Positions 9,479 through 19,043 of a DNA stretch of 64,000 nt are shown here, piece after piece. This DNA is from Thermococcus sp. 2319x1. GTDB taxonomy: Archaea; Methanobacteriota_B; Thermococci; Thermococcales; Thermococcaceae. The position numbers were made by a program, and so were the translations under genes. The notes beneath the pieces were generated by a model. It was not told the origin of the DNA and did no database searches. It saw nothing but the letters and a program-made list of their open reading frames with translations. The first letter of the stretch is position 1, and each line of letters opens with the position of its first letter. The stretch is taken from the NCBI RefSeq assembly GCF_001484685.1, contig NZ_CP012200.1, positions 366,321 through 430,320 of the forward strand, written 5' to 3'.

Positions 9479-10159
9479 TCAAACCTCCGTGGTGGCAGGC
9501 AAGAGAACAATCCTGTTGGGAGTGATTGTGTAATACCATGACCTTAGGGTGTACTCGACGAAGGCACTTTTAATTACTGTGAGCTTTCTTTTAATTTCGT
9601 TTTCTTTAACCTCTATTCCAAACTTGAAGAGGTTGAGGGAGAAACTGTTTACTATTTCCACAACGTTTTCAGGGAATATCTTGACGTTGAAGGTTACGAG
9701 AACGTTGTTACTTTCACCTTTCGAGAGAACCCTAATGAGCGCTGGAATGACTATGATAAGCTCCTCTGGATATTTGACTCCGTAGAGATCGAGGCCCAAA
9801 ACAAGGAATAAGGTATTACTTTTTGTGCCCAAAGCTGCCTTGATCCTGCCTATAATAATCTCAGCATCTTTTGTTTTGATAAGAAGATTTGGATTTAGTT
9901 CCTCTTCAAGAAATGGATTCACGGATATCAGGTATGCATCTCCAAAGACCTCACTGGCATCTTTGTACACCGACTTCAGATACTTTAAGACAGAAGCATA
10001 TGCGTCTTGAAAGGAGATTATTACAAGCTCCTTGTAATCTCTTCTCAGCCTCTTTATTAAGTGGTAAAGCACGCTCTCGATGTCGCTACCTATCTCATGG
10101 TTCAGGAGCGTTGGGGCTACCCTTTTTGATGCTTCGGTTATTAGTTCCAGAGGATCCAT
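9479..10159 (-). CDS. Conserved hypothetical, third gene of the KaiC-like operon
   Basis: A 226-residue protein starting M-D-P-L-E-L-I; ATG 10159 is 1 base past the stop of the gene before it, with GGTGAATAGA as ribosome site, so longer versions reaching to 10231 would overlap that gene and are unlikely. The sequence alternates helices and hydrophobic strands (L-V-I-I-S-F-Q-D-A-Y, T-L-F-L-V-L-G-L-D-L) in the style of a RecA/KaiC-like core but lacks a Walker A, so it may be a degenerate ATPase-fold partner. Function unknown; its context ties it to the KaiC-like ATPase. Confidence 0.7.
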   Translation of the reverse strand: MDPLELITEASKRVAPTLLNHEIGSDIESVLYHLIKRLRRDYKELVIISFQDAYASVLKYLKSVYKDASEVFGDAYLISVNPFLEEELNPNLLIKTKDAEIIIGRIKAALGTKSNTLFLVLGLDLYGVKYPEELIIVIPALIRVLSKGESNNVLVTFNVKIFPENVVEIVNSFSLNLFKFGIEVKENEIKRKLTVIKSAFVEYTLRSWYYTITPNRIVLLPATTEV

Positions 10160-10160
10160 T

Positions 10161-10460
10161 CTATTCACCGTAAATCTTGCGTATCTGCTCCACCAATTCT
10201 TCCAAGGAGTTGATTTCTCCTTCCTTTCCAAGACGACCTTTGAGCTTATTTATGATTACCATCTCCAGTAACCTAGCGCTGTACTCACCAAAAAGCTTTG
10301 AAACGGCATTTTTGAATTCCTTTGGATTTTCGTATGCCACCTCGAGGCCTTTATTCAAAGTCGCTCTAAGGTGGGCCTCCAGAACCGACTCCAGCCCCGG
10401 AGCTACCTCTCTAAGGGCTGCAGAAATTGCTTTGGCCAAAATTTCTTCACCTTTATTCAT
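10161..10460 (-). CDS. Conserved hypothetical, second gene of the KaiC-like operon
   Basis: A 99-residue, largely helical, charged protein (M-N-K-G-E-E-I-L-A-K-A-I-S-A-A-L). The start at 10460 overlaps the stop of the KaiC-like gene in ATGAATAA, typical of coupled archaeal genes; a longer version from 10490 would run further into it. No motif recognised. It probably acts with the ATPase before it and the 226-residue protein after it. Because the first gene is broken by an IS, its expression may now depend on readthrough or an internal promoter. Confidence 0.65.
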   Translation of the reverse strand: MNKGEEILAKAISAALREVAPGLESVLEAHLRATLNKGLEVAYENPKEFKNAVSKLFGEYSARLLEMVIINKLKGRLGKEGEINSLEELVEQIRKIYGE

Positions 10461-10991
10461 AAATCTCAACCCCTTTATCGGTGATCTCATACCTGTATAT
10501 TTTTCTTGAATGATTCGATCCCCTCGCTTTTACAATTGCCATCTTCCTCTCTATGTTCCCGTTTTTTACTTGGTATTTAAGCCCTATTATAACATCAACC
10601 ATGGTGCTCGCTCCCGTAAACGGCACAACCTCAAAGTTGGTTTCCTCATTTAACGTGAAGTAAGTGGTCACCCTGTTTGCTTTTGTCAGTAAATTAAGAT
10701 ACCTAATCATTTTTGCAAGGTCTCTCTCTTCCATATGCTGTCTCAATGCGGTTAAGCTGTCTATCACCAATACTTCCGGTTTGAGCTTTTCTATTATCTC
10801 CTTAATTTTTAGGAAGGTGTAAACTGGGGTTTTGCTTTCTGGGATCCAAGTGATTATCTTAAGGTTCTCTCTTAGGGCTTCCTCTATTGGCATACCGTAG
10901 TTTTTGGCGCTTCTTATTATCTGGTCTATCGGTTCCTCAAAGGCGAGATAGATTGCCCTTCTTCCCTTTAATGCGTTGGCTATGGCAAAGT

Positions 10992-11677
10992 GATACTGTC
11001 AGGATAAGCATTGGAGTGTCGGGTTTAAAAAGAAGGGGGACATGAAGGCTGAAACCATTATTCACCATTTACTCCCTTAAAACCCTTCACCTCAACAAAA
11101 TCCCACCAGAAAAGAAAGTCAGAGCAGTAGAATTATTGCAAGGCCTCAGCTACCGACAAGTCTCCAGAATCCTCGAAATAAGTCACACAAGAGCCGAAGC
11201 AGTTCAAAAAATAGCGGAAGCAATCTACCAGCCAAAAATTCTCGCAGTCAAAAAACAGAGAAACTTCATTGCAGTTGAGGAAACAATAACAAAAATCAAC
11301 GGGGGAAAAGATTCCTTTGGGCTGCAATTGACGTTGAGAGCAAGGAGGTTTTGGCAATCTGGATTACAACCCTTAGAAACTGATAGGTCGCCAGGGATTT
11401 CATTCTGGTTGTTTTAAAGTCATGTGAGGGACAGCCTGTCTTTCTTGTTAATGCTGTGGTATAAGTCTGCTTTCTGGGGTTGGGCTATCCGCATGTGACT
11501 TTCGGGCCAAAGAATTGTGTTGAGCGCTGGTTTGGGACGGACTGGAAAGCTCAGAGGTTTGTTTTTCTGTTTGCCTTCTGGTATAATTTTGTTGGGTTTC
11601 ATTCTGGTTTTAAAGGTTACCCGGTGATTTTACTGAGTGGCTTCGGGAGGTGATGCCACAGCTATCCTGACAGTATC
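10992..11677 (+). mobile_element. Degenerate IS6-family element (ISPfu1/2/5-like), 686 bp
   Basis: The element runs from GATACTGTCAGGATA (10992-11006) to its exact reverse complement (11663-11677), 15-bp perfect terminal inverted repeats. It is flanked by the 8-bp direct repeat GGCAAAGT at 10984-10991 and 11678-11685, as expected for IS6 elements, and removing IS plus one repeat restores the KaiC-like frame. At 686 bp it is shorter than intact Pyrococcus relatives (roughly 780 bp from memory), so it carries an internal deletion. The encoded transposase is broken in several places. A solitary copy of the same end lies at 3034-3048. Confidence 0.92.
11042..11670 (+). pseudogene. IS6-type transposase, multiply broken
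   Basis: Reading begins M-K-A-E-T-I-I at 11042 and hits a stop within 13 codons; a shifted frame then reads L-S-Y-R-Q-V-S-R-I-L and A-I-Y-Q-P-K-I-L-A-V-K-K-Q-R-N-F (helix-turn-helix part), followed by F-I-A-V-E-E-T where the first catalytic Asp of the DDE triad should be (D replaced by E). Another shift gives F-L-W-A-A-I-D-V-E-S-K-E-V-L-A. Near the end it reads F-T-E-W-L-R-E-V-M-P-Q-L-S with the stop inside the right inverted repeat. No functional enzyme can result; movement would need a transposase supplied in trans. Confidence 0.85.
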
Positions 11678-12583
11678 GGCAAAGTGCAGGGAGAATGTGG
11701 TTTTTCCGGTTCCCGTCATGCCAACTATTAAGACGTTTGCCCCCTTGTATACTCCCCCATCGAGCATTTCATCGAGTTTTTCTATCCCGGTTGTGATCTT
11801 TTCCAATGTATACTCCATCTCTTCTCTCTTGAGCTCGGGAACTGCTAAGAATTCAATTCCATTCTGGGTTATCACGTACTCATACTGTGGCTTTTCGACG
11901 CTTCTTCTTCTCATTTTTGGGATTTCCATTATCCTTCTTGTAACCTCCCCGAGGGACTCATAGCGGAGTATAACAACTCCATCAACGACGAATTCCTCAA
12001 CGCCATATCCTATTTTTTCGGTTCCTATTGGTTTTTCAGCAATTAAAAGGCAAGTTGAGTTGTAAGCCTTTATGAATCTCCCGAGCATCGTGTGAAGGAA
12101 TACCCTTGTCCTCTCAACACCTAATATCTGAGCAAAGACGCTTATAGGGTCAATAACAATCCTTTTTGGCTGAAACTTCACTATCTCATTCATTAAAAGC
12201 TCTATTTCGTTCTCTATGGTTTCCTCGCTTACAGTAACAAGGTCTACGAATTTGAACAGCCCCTTATTTTCGAATTCTTCGAAATCCATCCCAAATTGTC
12301 TCATTGATTCATAGAACTCGCTCTTGGTTTCTGCAAGTGAGATATAGATTCCTTTCTCTCCAAATTTCTTGGCACCGTTGTATATGAAAGTTGCTGAGAA
12401 TATAGTCTTCCCAGCCCCCGGCTCTCCGGCAACCAAGACTAAAGAGCCATCCGGAAAGCCATCTTTGAGGATATGCTCATCAAAATAATCAATTCCCGTT
12501 CTGCTCATTATTACCCCCTCAATAAACTTTTAAGCGTTTCTTTAGAGGTGCATATTGTGCGAAAATTTTTTAAAGATTAAGTA

Positions 12584-12604
12584 ATAGTAACATAATGTTA
12601 CTAT
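12584..12604. promoter_or_regulatory. 21-bp perfect palindrome between divergent genes, candidate operator
   Basis: The centre AGTAACAT-A-ATGTTACT is an 8+1+8 perfect palindrome, extended by AT on both sides to 21 bp. It lies between the divergent KaiC-like operon (start 12508) and the DUF257-like gene (start 12622), 18 bases before the latter's ATG and overlapping its likely transcription start. Such symmetry is typical of a dimeric repressor site. The regulator is unknown. Confidence 0.55.
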
Positions 12605-12621
12605 AAGTATGGGTGAGAGAT

Positions 12622-13377
12622 ATGGCTCCAAAGAGCGAACGTGGGGTTTTGGAGAGCATTTTTCGCGAGTTATATGGAGGATCCATCTTAACCATAGTGT
12701 ACGATGCTTACTCATCTGCATGGATGCTGGGCTTTGCAATACTTAAAAAAGAACTCTGGAGGAGCTTTGGAATAATATCCAACTACAATTTCCCATTTCA
12801 GGGTCTGTGCAGGGCTGCAAAGCAAGTTGGCTTGGATATTGAGAAGGAGCTCTTAAACGACAACCTTGCCGTTATCGATGTTTTTGGCTCGAAGTACAGC
12901 GTTAGGTATGAAAAGAAAAACGTGTTCTATCTCGATTCCGTCTCGCCTGAGCTCATAAATCCAAAGATAGATTTGATATACGCAGAGAACATCAAGCCCA
13001 TGATAGGAGGCAGGAGGGTTATAAGGCTTATCAACACCCTTGATGGCGCTGCTTTAATGCTTGGGGAAATGGAAACACTTAAGCTGTTAAACCAAACGAT
13101 TGCCCAAAGATCTAAGGACATGCCGGATTCAATCCTCATATTGCCGATAAATAAGGATGTCGTCTCACAAAAGTTCATAGGATGGGTTGCGGGAGTTAGC
13201 GACTACGTTATAGTGGCCTCCACAAAGCTCGATGAAGGCTTTGAGGAGAAGATGTACCTTGTGAAATCTCCGGAAGAGGGCTTCACTCCCACGGTTTATC
13301 GCATGTGGATTACCGAGGAGAAAAGCCCCGAAAGGTTGAAAGTGAAAAAGATAGGAGATGGAAAACCTCAGGAGTAG
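12622..13377 (+). CDS. DUF257-like Thermococcales protein
   Basis: A 251-residue protein resembling the DUF257 family described from Pyrococcus (assignment from memory). It has alternating hydrophobic strands and helices (S-I-L-T-I-V-Y-D-A-Y, L-A-V-I-D-V-F-G, S-I-L-I-L-P-I-N) like a RecA/KaiC-type core without a Walker A. I chose ATG 12622 because GGTGAG lies 5 bases before it; an upstream GTG at 12613 overlaps that site. It is divergent from the KaiC-like operon across a palindrome, suggesting shared control. Function unknown; a nucleotide-free partner or regulator is possible. Confidence 0.65.
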   Translation: MAPKSERGVLESIFRELYGGSILTIVYDAYSSAWMLGFAILKKELWRSFGIISNYNFPFQGLCRAAKQVGLDIEKELLNDNLAVIDVFGSKYSVRYEKKNVFYLDSVSPELINPKIDLIYAENIKPMIGGRRVIRLINTLDGAALMLGEMETLKLLNQTIAQRSKDMPDSILILPINKDVVSQKFIGWVAGVSDYVIVASTKLDEGFEEKMYLVKSPEEGFTPTVYRMWITEEKSPERLKVKKIGDGKPQE

Positions 13378-13442
13378 ATAGTAGAATTCTTTTTCACAAA
13401 AACTTTCATAAGCTCTCCTTTTATTTTTTGCTTGGTGGTGCT

Positions 13443-14120
13443 ATGAAGAAGATTGGAATAATAGGTGGCACAAGTCCGGAATCTACCCTCTACTACTACA
13501 GAAAATACATCGAGATTTCAAGGGAGAAGTTCGAGCCCTATTTCTTTCCGGAGCTGATAATCTACTCCATAAACTTCAAGGACTTCAAAGACAACCCCGA
13601 TGGATGGGAGGGTAGAAAGAGAATTCTGATAAATGCTGCAAAAGCCCTCGAAAAAGCCGGTGCAGAGGTTATTGGAATCTCTGCAAACACTCCACACATT
13701 GTTTTTCCAGAAGTTAAGAAAGAGATAAACGCTGAAATGGTAAGCATAATCGATGCAGTCGCTGAAGAAGCAAAAAGGAGAAACCTCAAGCGACTCCTTC
13801 TCTTGGGAACAAAAACCACGATGACAATGCCCTTTTACAAAAACGCTTTGGAGGAGAAGGGATTTGAGGTAATCGTCCCTAATGAAGAGGAGATCGAGGA
13901 AATCAACAGGATAATCTTTGAGGAACTTATGTTTGAAAACCTCAGAAGCAAAAAATGGCTCCTTGAGCTCATTGAGAAATATGCAAAAAGCGAAAATGTT
14001 GAGGGCGTTATACTCGGCTGTACAGAGCTTCCCCTTGCAATAAAGCCGGGGGATGTGAGCGTTGAAGTCTTAGACAGTGCTGAAGTTCATATGAGGGCTT
14101 TAATAGACGCTGCCCTTTAA
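13443..14120 (+). CDS. Aspartate/glutamate racemase family protein
   Basis: A 225-residue PLP-independent racemase interconverting L- and D-aspartate (or a related acid) by a two-cysteine mechanism. Family motifs: G-I-I-G-G-T-S-P-E-S-T near the start, S-A-N-T-P-H at about residue 82, where the usual first catalytic Cys or Thr lies (the motif reads A-N-T here), and L-G-C-T-E-L-P near residue 190 carrying the second catalytic Cys. The Thr in place of the first Cys may mean altered activity. Start at ATG 13443 behind GGTGGTG. D-aspartate is known in Thermococcales, where it may support peptides or redox balance (inference). Confidence 0.85.
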   Translation: MKKIGIIGGTSPESTLYYYRKYIEISREKFEPYFFPELIIYSINFKDFKDNPDGWEGRKRILINAAKALEKAGAEVIGISANTPHIVFPEVKKEINAEMVSIIDAVAEEAKRRNLKRLLLLGTKTTMTMPFYKNALEEKGFEVIVPNEEEIEEINRIIFEELMFENLRSKKWLLELIEKYAKSENVEGVILGCTELPLAIKPGDVSVEVLDSAEVHMRALIDAAL

Positions 14121-14121
14121 T

Positions 14122-14949
14122 TTAAATTTCTTTTGGAGGCACTAAGATTCCCAGCTCTGTGATTATTCCCCTTATGTATTTCCAGGGTGTTGCATCAAAG
14201 AGGTAGTTCCTTATTATCGTGTGGTCTCTCTTGAATCTCCTCTCTGTGACCTTAATCTCTTCAGCTTTTGCCTCTGGATGTATTTTAAAGCTCTCCGCTG
14301 CAACGTAAAAGGGAACGCTGTTGTCATGGCAGGCAAGTGCAAGCAGGTAAGTTCCGGCTTTATTGAAAACGTAGCCGTCTTTGGTTATGTTGTCAGCTCC
14401 AACCAAGGCCAGAGTTGCCCTCTTTGCAAAAAACCCAAGCTGAGCGTCTGTTATGACCTCAAATGGTATTTCAAGTTCTTCAAGCTTTTTGGCAAGGAAT
14501 AATCCTTCATAATCTGGTTCACTCTCGGTTAGGATTACTTTGAAGTTCTTCCCCTTCTCCTTGGCTTTTTTTAATATCTCAAAGACTGTGGAAGAATAAG
14601 AGTGAGTGATTATTATTTCATTCTGGTCTATCAGCTCACTCCCAATGTTTCCGATTTCCCGCTTTGCCTCTTCACTCAGCTTTATGAACTCCTCTGCCTT
14701 CGCCTTGACGAACTCTGGATCTGCGGTTATCGGCATGAACCTCACCAGATTGTACAGGGATGCCATGGTGGGGTTCACGTTGAGGATTTCAACTCCGAGT
14801 TCCTTGAGTTTTTCAACCAGCTCTTCCCCTTCAAACCTCTCCGCGAGCAGTATGTAAGCTTTTGCTCCCATTTTCGCCAGATATGATGCTCCATGGATTT
14901 TTTCTTCACTCATTTCTTTTAGGAGCTCTTCTATTTCTTCGGGAAGCAT
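14122..14949 (-). CDS. eIF2B alpha-like family protein (sugar-phosphate isomerase fold)
   Basis: A 275-residue member of the IF-2B alpha/beta/delta superfamily, which includes ribose-1,5-bisphosphate and methylthioribose-1-phosphate isomerases. Visible family segments: I-I-T-H-S-Y-S-S-T-V, V-I-L-T-E-S-E-P-D-Y-E-G, L-V-G-A-D-N-I-T-K-D-G-Y-V-F-N-K-A-G-T. It is shorter than the Thermococcus ribose-1,5-bisphosphate isomerase (about 322 residues), so it is the second, less characterised paralogue. Substrate unknown. Its end lies 1 base from the racemase stop on the other strand. Confidence 0.8.
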   Translation of the reverse strand: MLPEEIEELLKEMSEEKIHGASYLAKMGAKAYILLAERFEGEELVEKLKELGVEILNVNPTMASLYNLVRFMPITADPEFVKAKAEEFIKLSEEAKREIGNIGSELIDQNEIIITHSYSSTVFEILKKAKEKGKNFKVILTESEPDYEGLFLAKKLEELEIPFEVITDAQLGFFAKRATLALVGADNITKDGYVFNKAGTYLLALACHDNSVPFYVAAESFKIHPEAKAEEIKVTERRFKRDHTIIRNYLFDATPWKYIRGIITELGILVPPKEI

Positions 14950-15071
14950 CGTATCACTCCACTTTCCTTTTTTCTTTAAGCCTTAAAAGATTTTTTCGCC
15001 TCTGCAACCCTTTTTAAATTTTTCCGGGAAGACTTATTAATCCTAAGGTTGAGGTTCTAGCGGTGGTGTGA

Positions 15072-15755
15072 ATGAGATATAGCGAGCTAAGTGACAGGGT
15101 AAAGGGAGTCTATTCAAGAATAAGGACGCTTGATGATTACCACTGGGACATCTATGAAGACAAAATAGTGGGCTACCACAGAAAGAGCAGACTTCCGGTT
15201 AGGATAAAACTTGCAGAGAGCAAGGAAGAGGCCGAGAAGTTAAGCGAAGAAAAAAACGAATATGGAATAGACATTGTGGTTCTTCCCGATAACGGAACCT
15301 TTTACATAAAGAACGGCGCTTTCATACTTTCGGATAGATTTTTAAAAGCTACTTTAATGGATATCCACGACCATGTCGTCTGGAGAGGATTCAAAGTCGT
15401 CGAGAGGGATGGAAAGCTCGTTCAAGAAGATTTTTACGAATATCTGGGCGGACTTTTAGTTAGGCATTTGAAGAACAACATGATCAACGGCCAGGATTAC
15501 GTTTTCTGGCAGTTCTACAAGTGTGAGAAATGTGGAAAGTATGTGGACATAGAGAGCGTCCCCGAACATCTGGCCAAACACGGGATTAATGTTGCGGAAA
15601 AAGACAGCGAAGAGTACGAGATATTCGAGCTGAACTTCCTTGAAGGGAAGGTATTCGACAAATTTGGAGAGGAAGTTCCCCAAAAGCAGTTTGCTCCAGA
15701 ATCGCAGGCTTTCCTGAAGGAAATGCTTGGTGAACCAAAAGCTCAAGAGGAGTGA
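15072..15755 (+). CDS. Conserved hypothetical protein with C-terminal Zn-binding region
   Basis: A 227-residue cytosolic protein of unknown function. After a mixed alpha/beta N-terminal part it has [10 protein letters not shown] near residue 152 and then E-H-L-A-K-H-G, a CX2C plus HX3H arrangement that looks like a C2H2-type zinc knuckle. GGTGGTG precedes the ATG. It is a lone gene between a TTATTAA-type promoter and a T-rich tail. I recognise it only as a protein conserved in Thermococcales. Confidence 0.7.
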   Translation: MRYSELSDRVKGVYSRIRTLDDYHWDIYEDKIVGYHRKSRLPVRIKLAESKEEAEKLSEEKNEYGIDIVVLPDNGTFYIKNGAFILSDRFLKATLMDIHDHVVWRGFKVVERDGKLVQEDFYEYLGGLLVRHLKNNMINGQDYVFWQFYKCEKCGKYVDIESVPEHLAKHGINVAEKDSEEYEIFELNFLEGKVFDKFGEEVPQKQFAPESQAFLKEMLGEPKAQEE

Positions 15756-15806
15756 ACCTTTTCTTTTCTCTCCTTAACTTGAAAAATAAAGTTAATAGAA
15801 GAGGAA

Positions 15807-17681
15807 TCATCCTCTGAACCTCGGCCTCATGCTTACAAGCAAAGGCAATGGCCTTGGTTTGTAGGGGAACCCTTCCGTCTTCTGTTTTATCTCTTTTATT
15901 AAGTCTTCAATGTGCATCTCTTGTTGTTCGCCTTCTCTTCTTCTAACTGTTATTACCCCCATTCTCTTTTCGTTTTCACCGACGACGACTATGTAGGGTA
16001 TCCATTCTTTCTCTGCTTCCCTTATCTTCTTGTTAAGTCTTTCGTTTCTATCGTCGACATCGGCTCTTATCTTTGCCCCTTCGAGCTTTCCAGCAACGTA
16101 GAGGGCATAATCGAGGTACTTGTCGCTAACGGGGATAACCCTAACCTGAATTGGACTTAGCCAGAGCGGATACATGGGCTTTTTGCCCTCCTTCATGAGC
16201 CTTGCTTGCTTTTCGAGTATAGCGTACATCACCCTCTCTATTGCACCGCTCGGTGAGCAGTGGAGTATTAGTGGGTACTTTTCTTCCCCGTTCTCGTCGT
16301 AGTAGGTTATACCAAATCTCTGGGCGTTTTCCACATCTATCTGCACTGTACTTAGCGCTGCAGCCTTGTCGAGGTTATCGACGAAGTTGAACTCGAACTT
16401 GAGGATGAAGTAAAAGAACCTCTGCTTCCACATCTCGATTAAGACAGGCTTTCCGATTATCCTTGCGAGCTCTACTATGAAGTCCTTATTCTCATTCCAG
16501 AAGTCTTCTGTGAATCTTATTGCTACCTCATAGTCTTCCGGAGTTAATCCAACTCCCTTGAGGACTTCCATACTGAGCTTATACTGCTTCTTGAACTCTT
16601 CCATTGCTTGCTGTAGGTCTTTGGCTACCGTGTGCATATCGGGCATTGTAAATGCCCTAAGCCTTCTCAAGCCGGATAGCTCACCGCGTTTTTCCCTTCT
16701 AAATGAATATCTCGTAAGTTCATACATTCTAAGCGGTAAATGACGGTAGCTGATTGTGGCGTCCTTCTTTATGAGGAACTGCCCAAAGCAGGCTGCAAAC
16801 CTAAGGAAGAACTTCTTATCGCCGCTTTTTACTATGTACTGCCTTGCTGGAAATCTGTTGAGGTACTTCTCAAGTGCCGGGTGCTCAAAGTCATACATAA
16901 TTGGTGTTTCAACTTCCATTGCTCCATATTCAATAACTTTCTCCGTTACATAGTTCTCAAGAAGGGACTTTATGAGCCTTCCTTTTGGATAGTAGCGGAG
17001 GTTTCCGGGGTCGCTGCCCTCTTCATAGTCCACAAGCTCCTGTTCGAGCATTATTTTCACATGGGGAGGCTCTTCCGTTGCAACCCTGCTCTTGCTTATC
17101 TCATAGTTTGCAAACTTTTTGAGGTTCTCATAGCCAGAGAAGTCAAACTTGTCCACCTCAACGAGCTCTCCCTCGGGTGTGAGGATGTACCAGTAGCTGA
17201 CGAGCTCCTCTTCCTTCTTGAGGGCCTCTGGCACCTCTTCCTCCTTCTTTGCTTCACCCGGTATAATTGTCCTTGAAAGCTCTGCCAGGGGATGGCCTTT
17301 ACAACTGAGCTTAAATGCCTTATAATAGCCAAATGGTGCCCTCTTAACGTTGTAATCCTTCTCTTTAAGCTTTTCTTCGATCTCCTTGAGTATTTTTAAT
17401 GCGATGTCTGGAGAAGCGAGCTCACTGCTTAGATGGGCGAAGGGATAAACGAAAATATTCTTTGTTTTCACCTGAGAAGCAACGTCCTCTATCTCTTTAA
17501 CAGCCTTTTCAACAACTTCCTCCGGATTTTGCTCATCTACCTTCTCCACGCTTATAAAGACAGCAAGAACTTCATCAAGCCTGCCTTTCTTCTGTTCTTC
17601 ACTTATCTCCTCGGGTTTTTTCAAGGCTTTATCCTTTACCTCATACTCAAGGTAGTCACTGTGTATCAGGAGCATTCTCAT
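15807..17681 (-). CDS. thrS: Threonyl-tRNA synthetase
   Basis: This 624-residue class II synthetase charges tRNA-Thr. The first about 140 residues ([11 protein letters not shown]) form the archaeal editing domain related to D-aminoacyl-tRNA deacylase, which removes mischarged serine. The catalytic core follows (motif 2 [15 protein letters not shown], motif 3 S-G-A-I-E-R-V), then the anticodon-binding domain (Y-A-L-Y-V-A-G-K-L). ATG 17681 is preceded by GGTGGT at 4 bases. Length and domains are those of standard archaeal ThrRS. Confidence 0.97.
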   Translation of the reverse strand: MRMLLIHSDYLEYEVKDKALKKPEEISEEQKKGRLDEVLAVFISVEKVDEQNPEEVVEKAVKEIEDVASQVKTKNIFVYPFAHLSSELASPDIALKILKEIEEKLKEKDYNVKRAPFGYYKAFKLSCKGHPLAELSRTIIPGEAKKEEEVPEALKKEEELVSYWYILTPEGELVEVDKFDFSGYENLKKFANYEISKSRVATEEPPHVKIMLEQELVDYEEGSDPGNLRYYPKGRLIKSLLENYVTEKVIEYGAMEVETPIMYDFEHPALEKYLNRFPARQYIVKSGDKKFFLRFAACFGQFLIKKDATISYRHLPLRMYELTRYSFRREKRGELSGLRRLRAFTMPDMHTVAKDLQQAMEEFKKQYKLSMEVLKGVGLTPEDYEVAIRFTEDFWNENKDFIVELARIIGKPVLIEMWKQRFFYFILKFEFNFVDNLDKAAALSTVQIDVENAQRFGITYYDENGEEKYPLILHCSPSGAIERVMYAILEKQARLMKEGKKPMYPLWLSPIQVRVIPVSDKYLDYALYVAGKLEGAKIRADVDDRNERLNKKIREAEKEWIPYIVVVGENEKRMGVITVRRREGEQQEMHIEDLIKEIKQKTEGFPYKPRPLPLLVSMRPRFRG

Positions 17682-17803
17682 TTATACCACCACCTCATTC
17701 TACTCGGCAAAACTACATAAAAGTTGCCATCAACCTTTTTATAGCCTTTCCCAATCCATAAACTTAAAAGTTCAGAATAGCTAAGTTCAGTGGTGGTGGG
17801 TGG

Positions 17804-18403
17804 ATGGATAAAAAAGAAAAGAAAAGGGTAAAAGATGGAGATATAGTTCTTCCGGGGGATTATCTTGGTGTTATTGAGGAGTTTCTTCCCGGTGAGGGTA
17901 TAATAGAGGAGAATGGGGAGCTCTATGCCGCAAGGGCTGGAAGAGTAAGGATAAACCCCGAGAAGATTGAAATATCCGTGGAGCCATTAACCGATACCCC
18001 ACCCCTCCCACAGGTGGGGGATGTTGTAATAGCGAGGGTTATAGAGGTAAAGCCCCAGGCAGCTATAGTCCAGTTGCTTAAAATTGAGGGTAGAAAGGGG
18101 TACAGGGAGATAGCAACGTCAAAACTTGCTGGAATACATATCTCTCAAGTTAGGGATGGATACGTGGAGTCAATGAGCAACGAGTTCAAAATTGGGGACA
18201 TTGTTAGGGCGAGGGTATTAACGAATGGGAAGAGCCCTATACAGCTCACCACAAAAGCCGCTGATCTGGGAGTCGTTTATGCTCTCTGTTCTTCATGCAG
18301 GACTCCTTTAGTGAGGAGGGGAAACGTGCTCATATGTCCAAAATGCGGGAGAACAGAGACAAGAAAGCTTTCAACCTACTATAGGAAGCTGAAGCTGGAG
18401 TAA
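17804..18403 (+). CDS. csl4: Exosome RNA-binding subunit Csl4
   Basis: A 199-residue cap subunit of the archaeal RNA exosome, which degrades and tails RNA 3' to 5'. It has an N-terminal beta domain (V-L-P-G-D-Y-L-G-V-I-E), a central S1 RNA-binding domain (about residues 65-150: V-G-D-V-V-I-A-R-V to I-Q-L-T-T-K) and a C-terminal zinc ribbon C-S-S-C ... C-P-K-C-G. Start ATG 17804 behind GGTGGTGGGTGG. It leads an operon-like run with a DUF2067 protein and rpoL. Confidence 0.95.
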   Translation: MDKKEKKRVKDGDIVLPGDYLGVIEEFLPGEGIIEENGELYAARAGRVRINPEKIEISVEPLTDTPPLPQVGDVVIARVIEVKPQAAIVQLLKIEGRKGYREIATSKLAGIHISQVRDGYVESMSNEFKIGDIVRARVLTNGKSPIQLTTKAADLGVVYALCSSCRTPLVRRGNVLICPKCGRTETRKLSTYYRKLKLE

Positions 18404-18413
18404 GGTGTAGAAA

Positions 18414-19043
18414 ATGAAAGCCAAGAAGGTTATGGTTATTCATGTTAGAGATGAGGTTGAAAAGGAGGAACTCATGAAAGAGCTGCAGAAACTCGAACTT
18501 CCCGCCTTTGTTTACGTCCATGGTAGGTTGAATTCCCTCAAAATAAACATCCAGGGAACCAAGGACGAGATAAGGGAAGCCATGCAGAAGATTAGAGAGA
18601 TTCACCAGAGGGTGCGCTCCCGTCTGTACCCCGATAGAAGAGGGTTTTATCAGTACAACATCGATGATATTTTCAGGGAAGCCGGGACAAGCGTTTCGGT
18701 TCCCGTTCTCCTAAAGACCCTTGAGCTTCTTGGGGAAAAAGCTGAGCTTAGGGACAATAGAGTTATAAGCTCCCTTCCGTGGAATGAGATTGTAGAACTA
18801 ACTAAAAAACTCGGGGAAGCATTAAGCGAGATAGCTTTACAGACTACGAGGCAGATAAGGGAAGTTGTGTTGCCTATAGCTGTAGCTTTTGAACTTGAGC
18901 CGGAGGAGGTTTTGGATATAGCCCTTGAACTGGGGGTTGCGGAGTACAGGGAGGATAAATTTAAATATGAACTCATCAAGAATAAGGAGCAGGCTCTTGA
19001 GATAATGTTGAAAAAACTGACAGGTGGGGAAAATGAAGATTGA
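18414..19043 (+). CDS. DUF2067 family protein
   Basis: A 209-residue archaeal protein of unknown function, found in this position between csl4 and rpoL. The N-terminal part has a small alpha/beta ACT-like or KH-like look ([21 protein letters not shown]), and the rest is helical. Start ATG with AAGGTG 7 bases before. Its end overlaps the rpoL start by 11 bases. Context suggests a role in RNA metabolism or transcription; this is inference only. Confidence 0.75.
   Translation: MKAKKVMVIHVRDEVEKEELMKELQKLELPAFVYVHGRLNSLKINIQGTKDEIREAMQKIREIHQRVRSRLYPDRRGFYQYNIDDIFREAGTSVSVPVLLKTLELLGEKAELRDNRVISSLPWNEIVELTKKLGEALSEIALQTTRQIREVVLPIAVAFELEPEEVLDIALELGVAEYREDKFKYELIKNKEQALEIMLKKLTGGENED

Larger units (their letters stand above)
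10453..12508 (-). pseudogene. KaiC-like RecA-superfamily ATPase, split by an IS element
   Basis: The ancestral gene encoded a double-domain KaiC-like ATPase of about 455 residues. The first part (12508 to about 11678) has Walker A G-E-P-G-A-G-K-T and Walker B-like R-I-V-I-D-P near residues 28 and 115, and a second Walker A G-M-T-G-T-G-K-T near residue 264. The IS then interrupts at H-F-A, and the remainder (10991 to 10453) resumes H-F-A-I-A-N-A-L-K-G-R-R-A-I-Y-L with Walker B V-L-V-I-D-S-L-T. The two copies of H-F-A are the 8-bp target duplication. The N-terminal half can still be made as a 292-residue product ending inside the IS. Promoter TATA near 12525-12537; two small genes follow in the operon. 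Confidence 0.9.
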
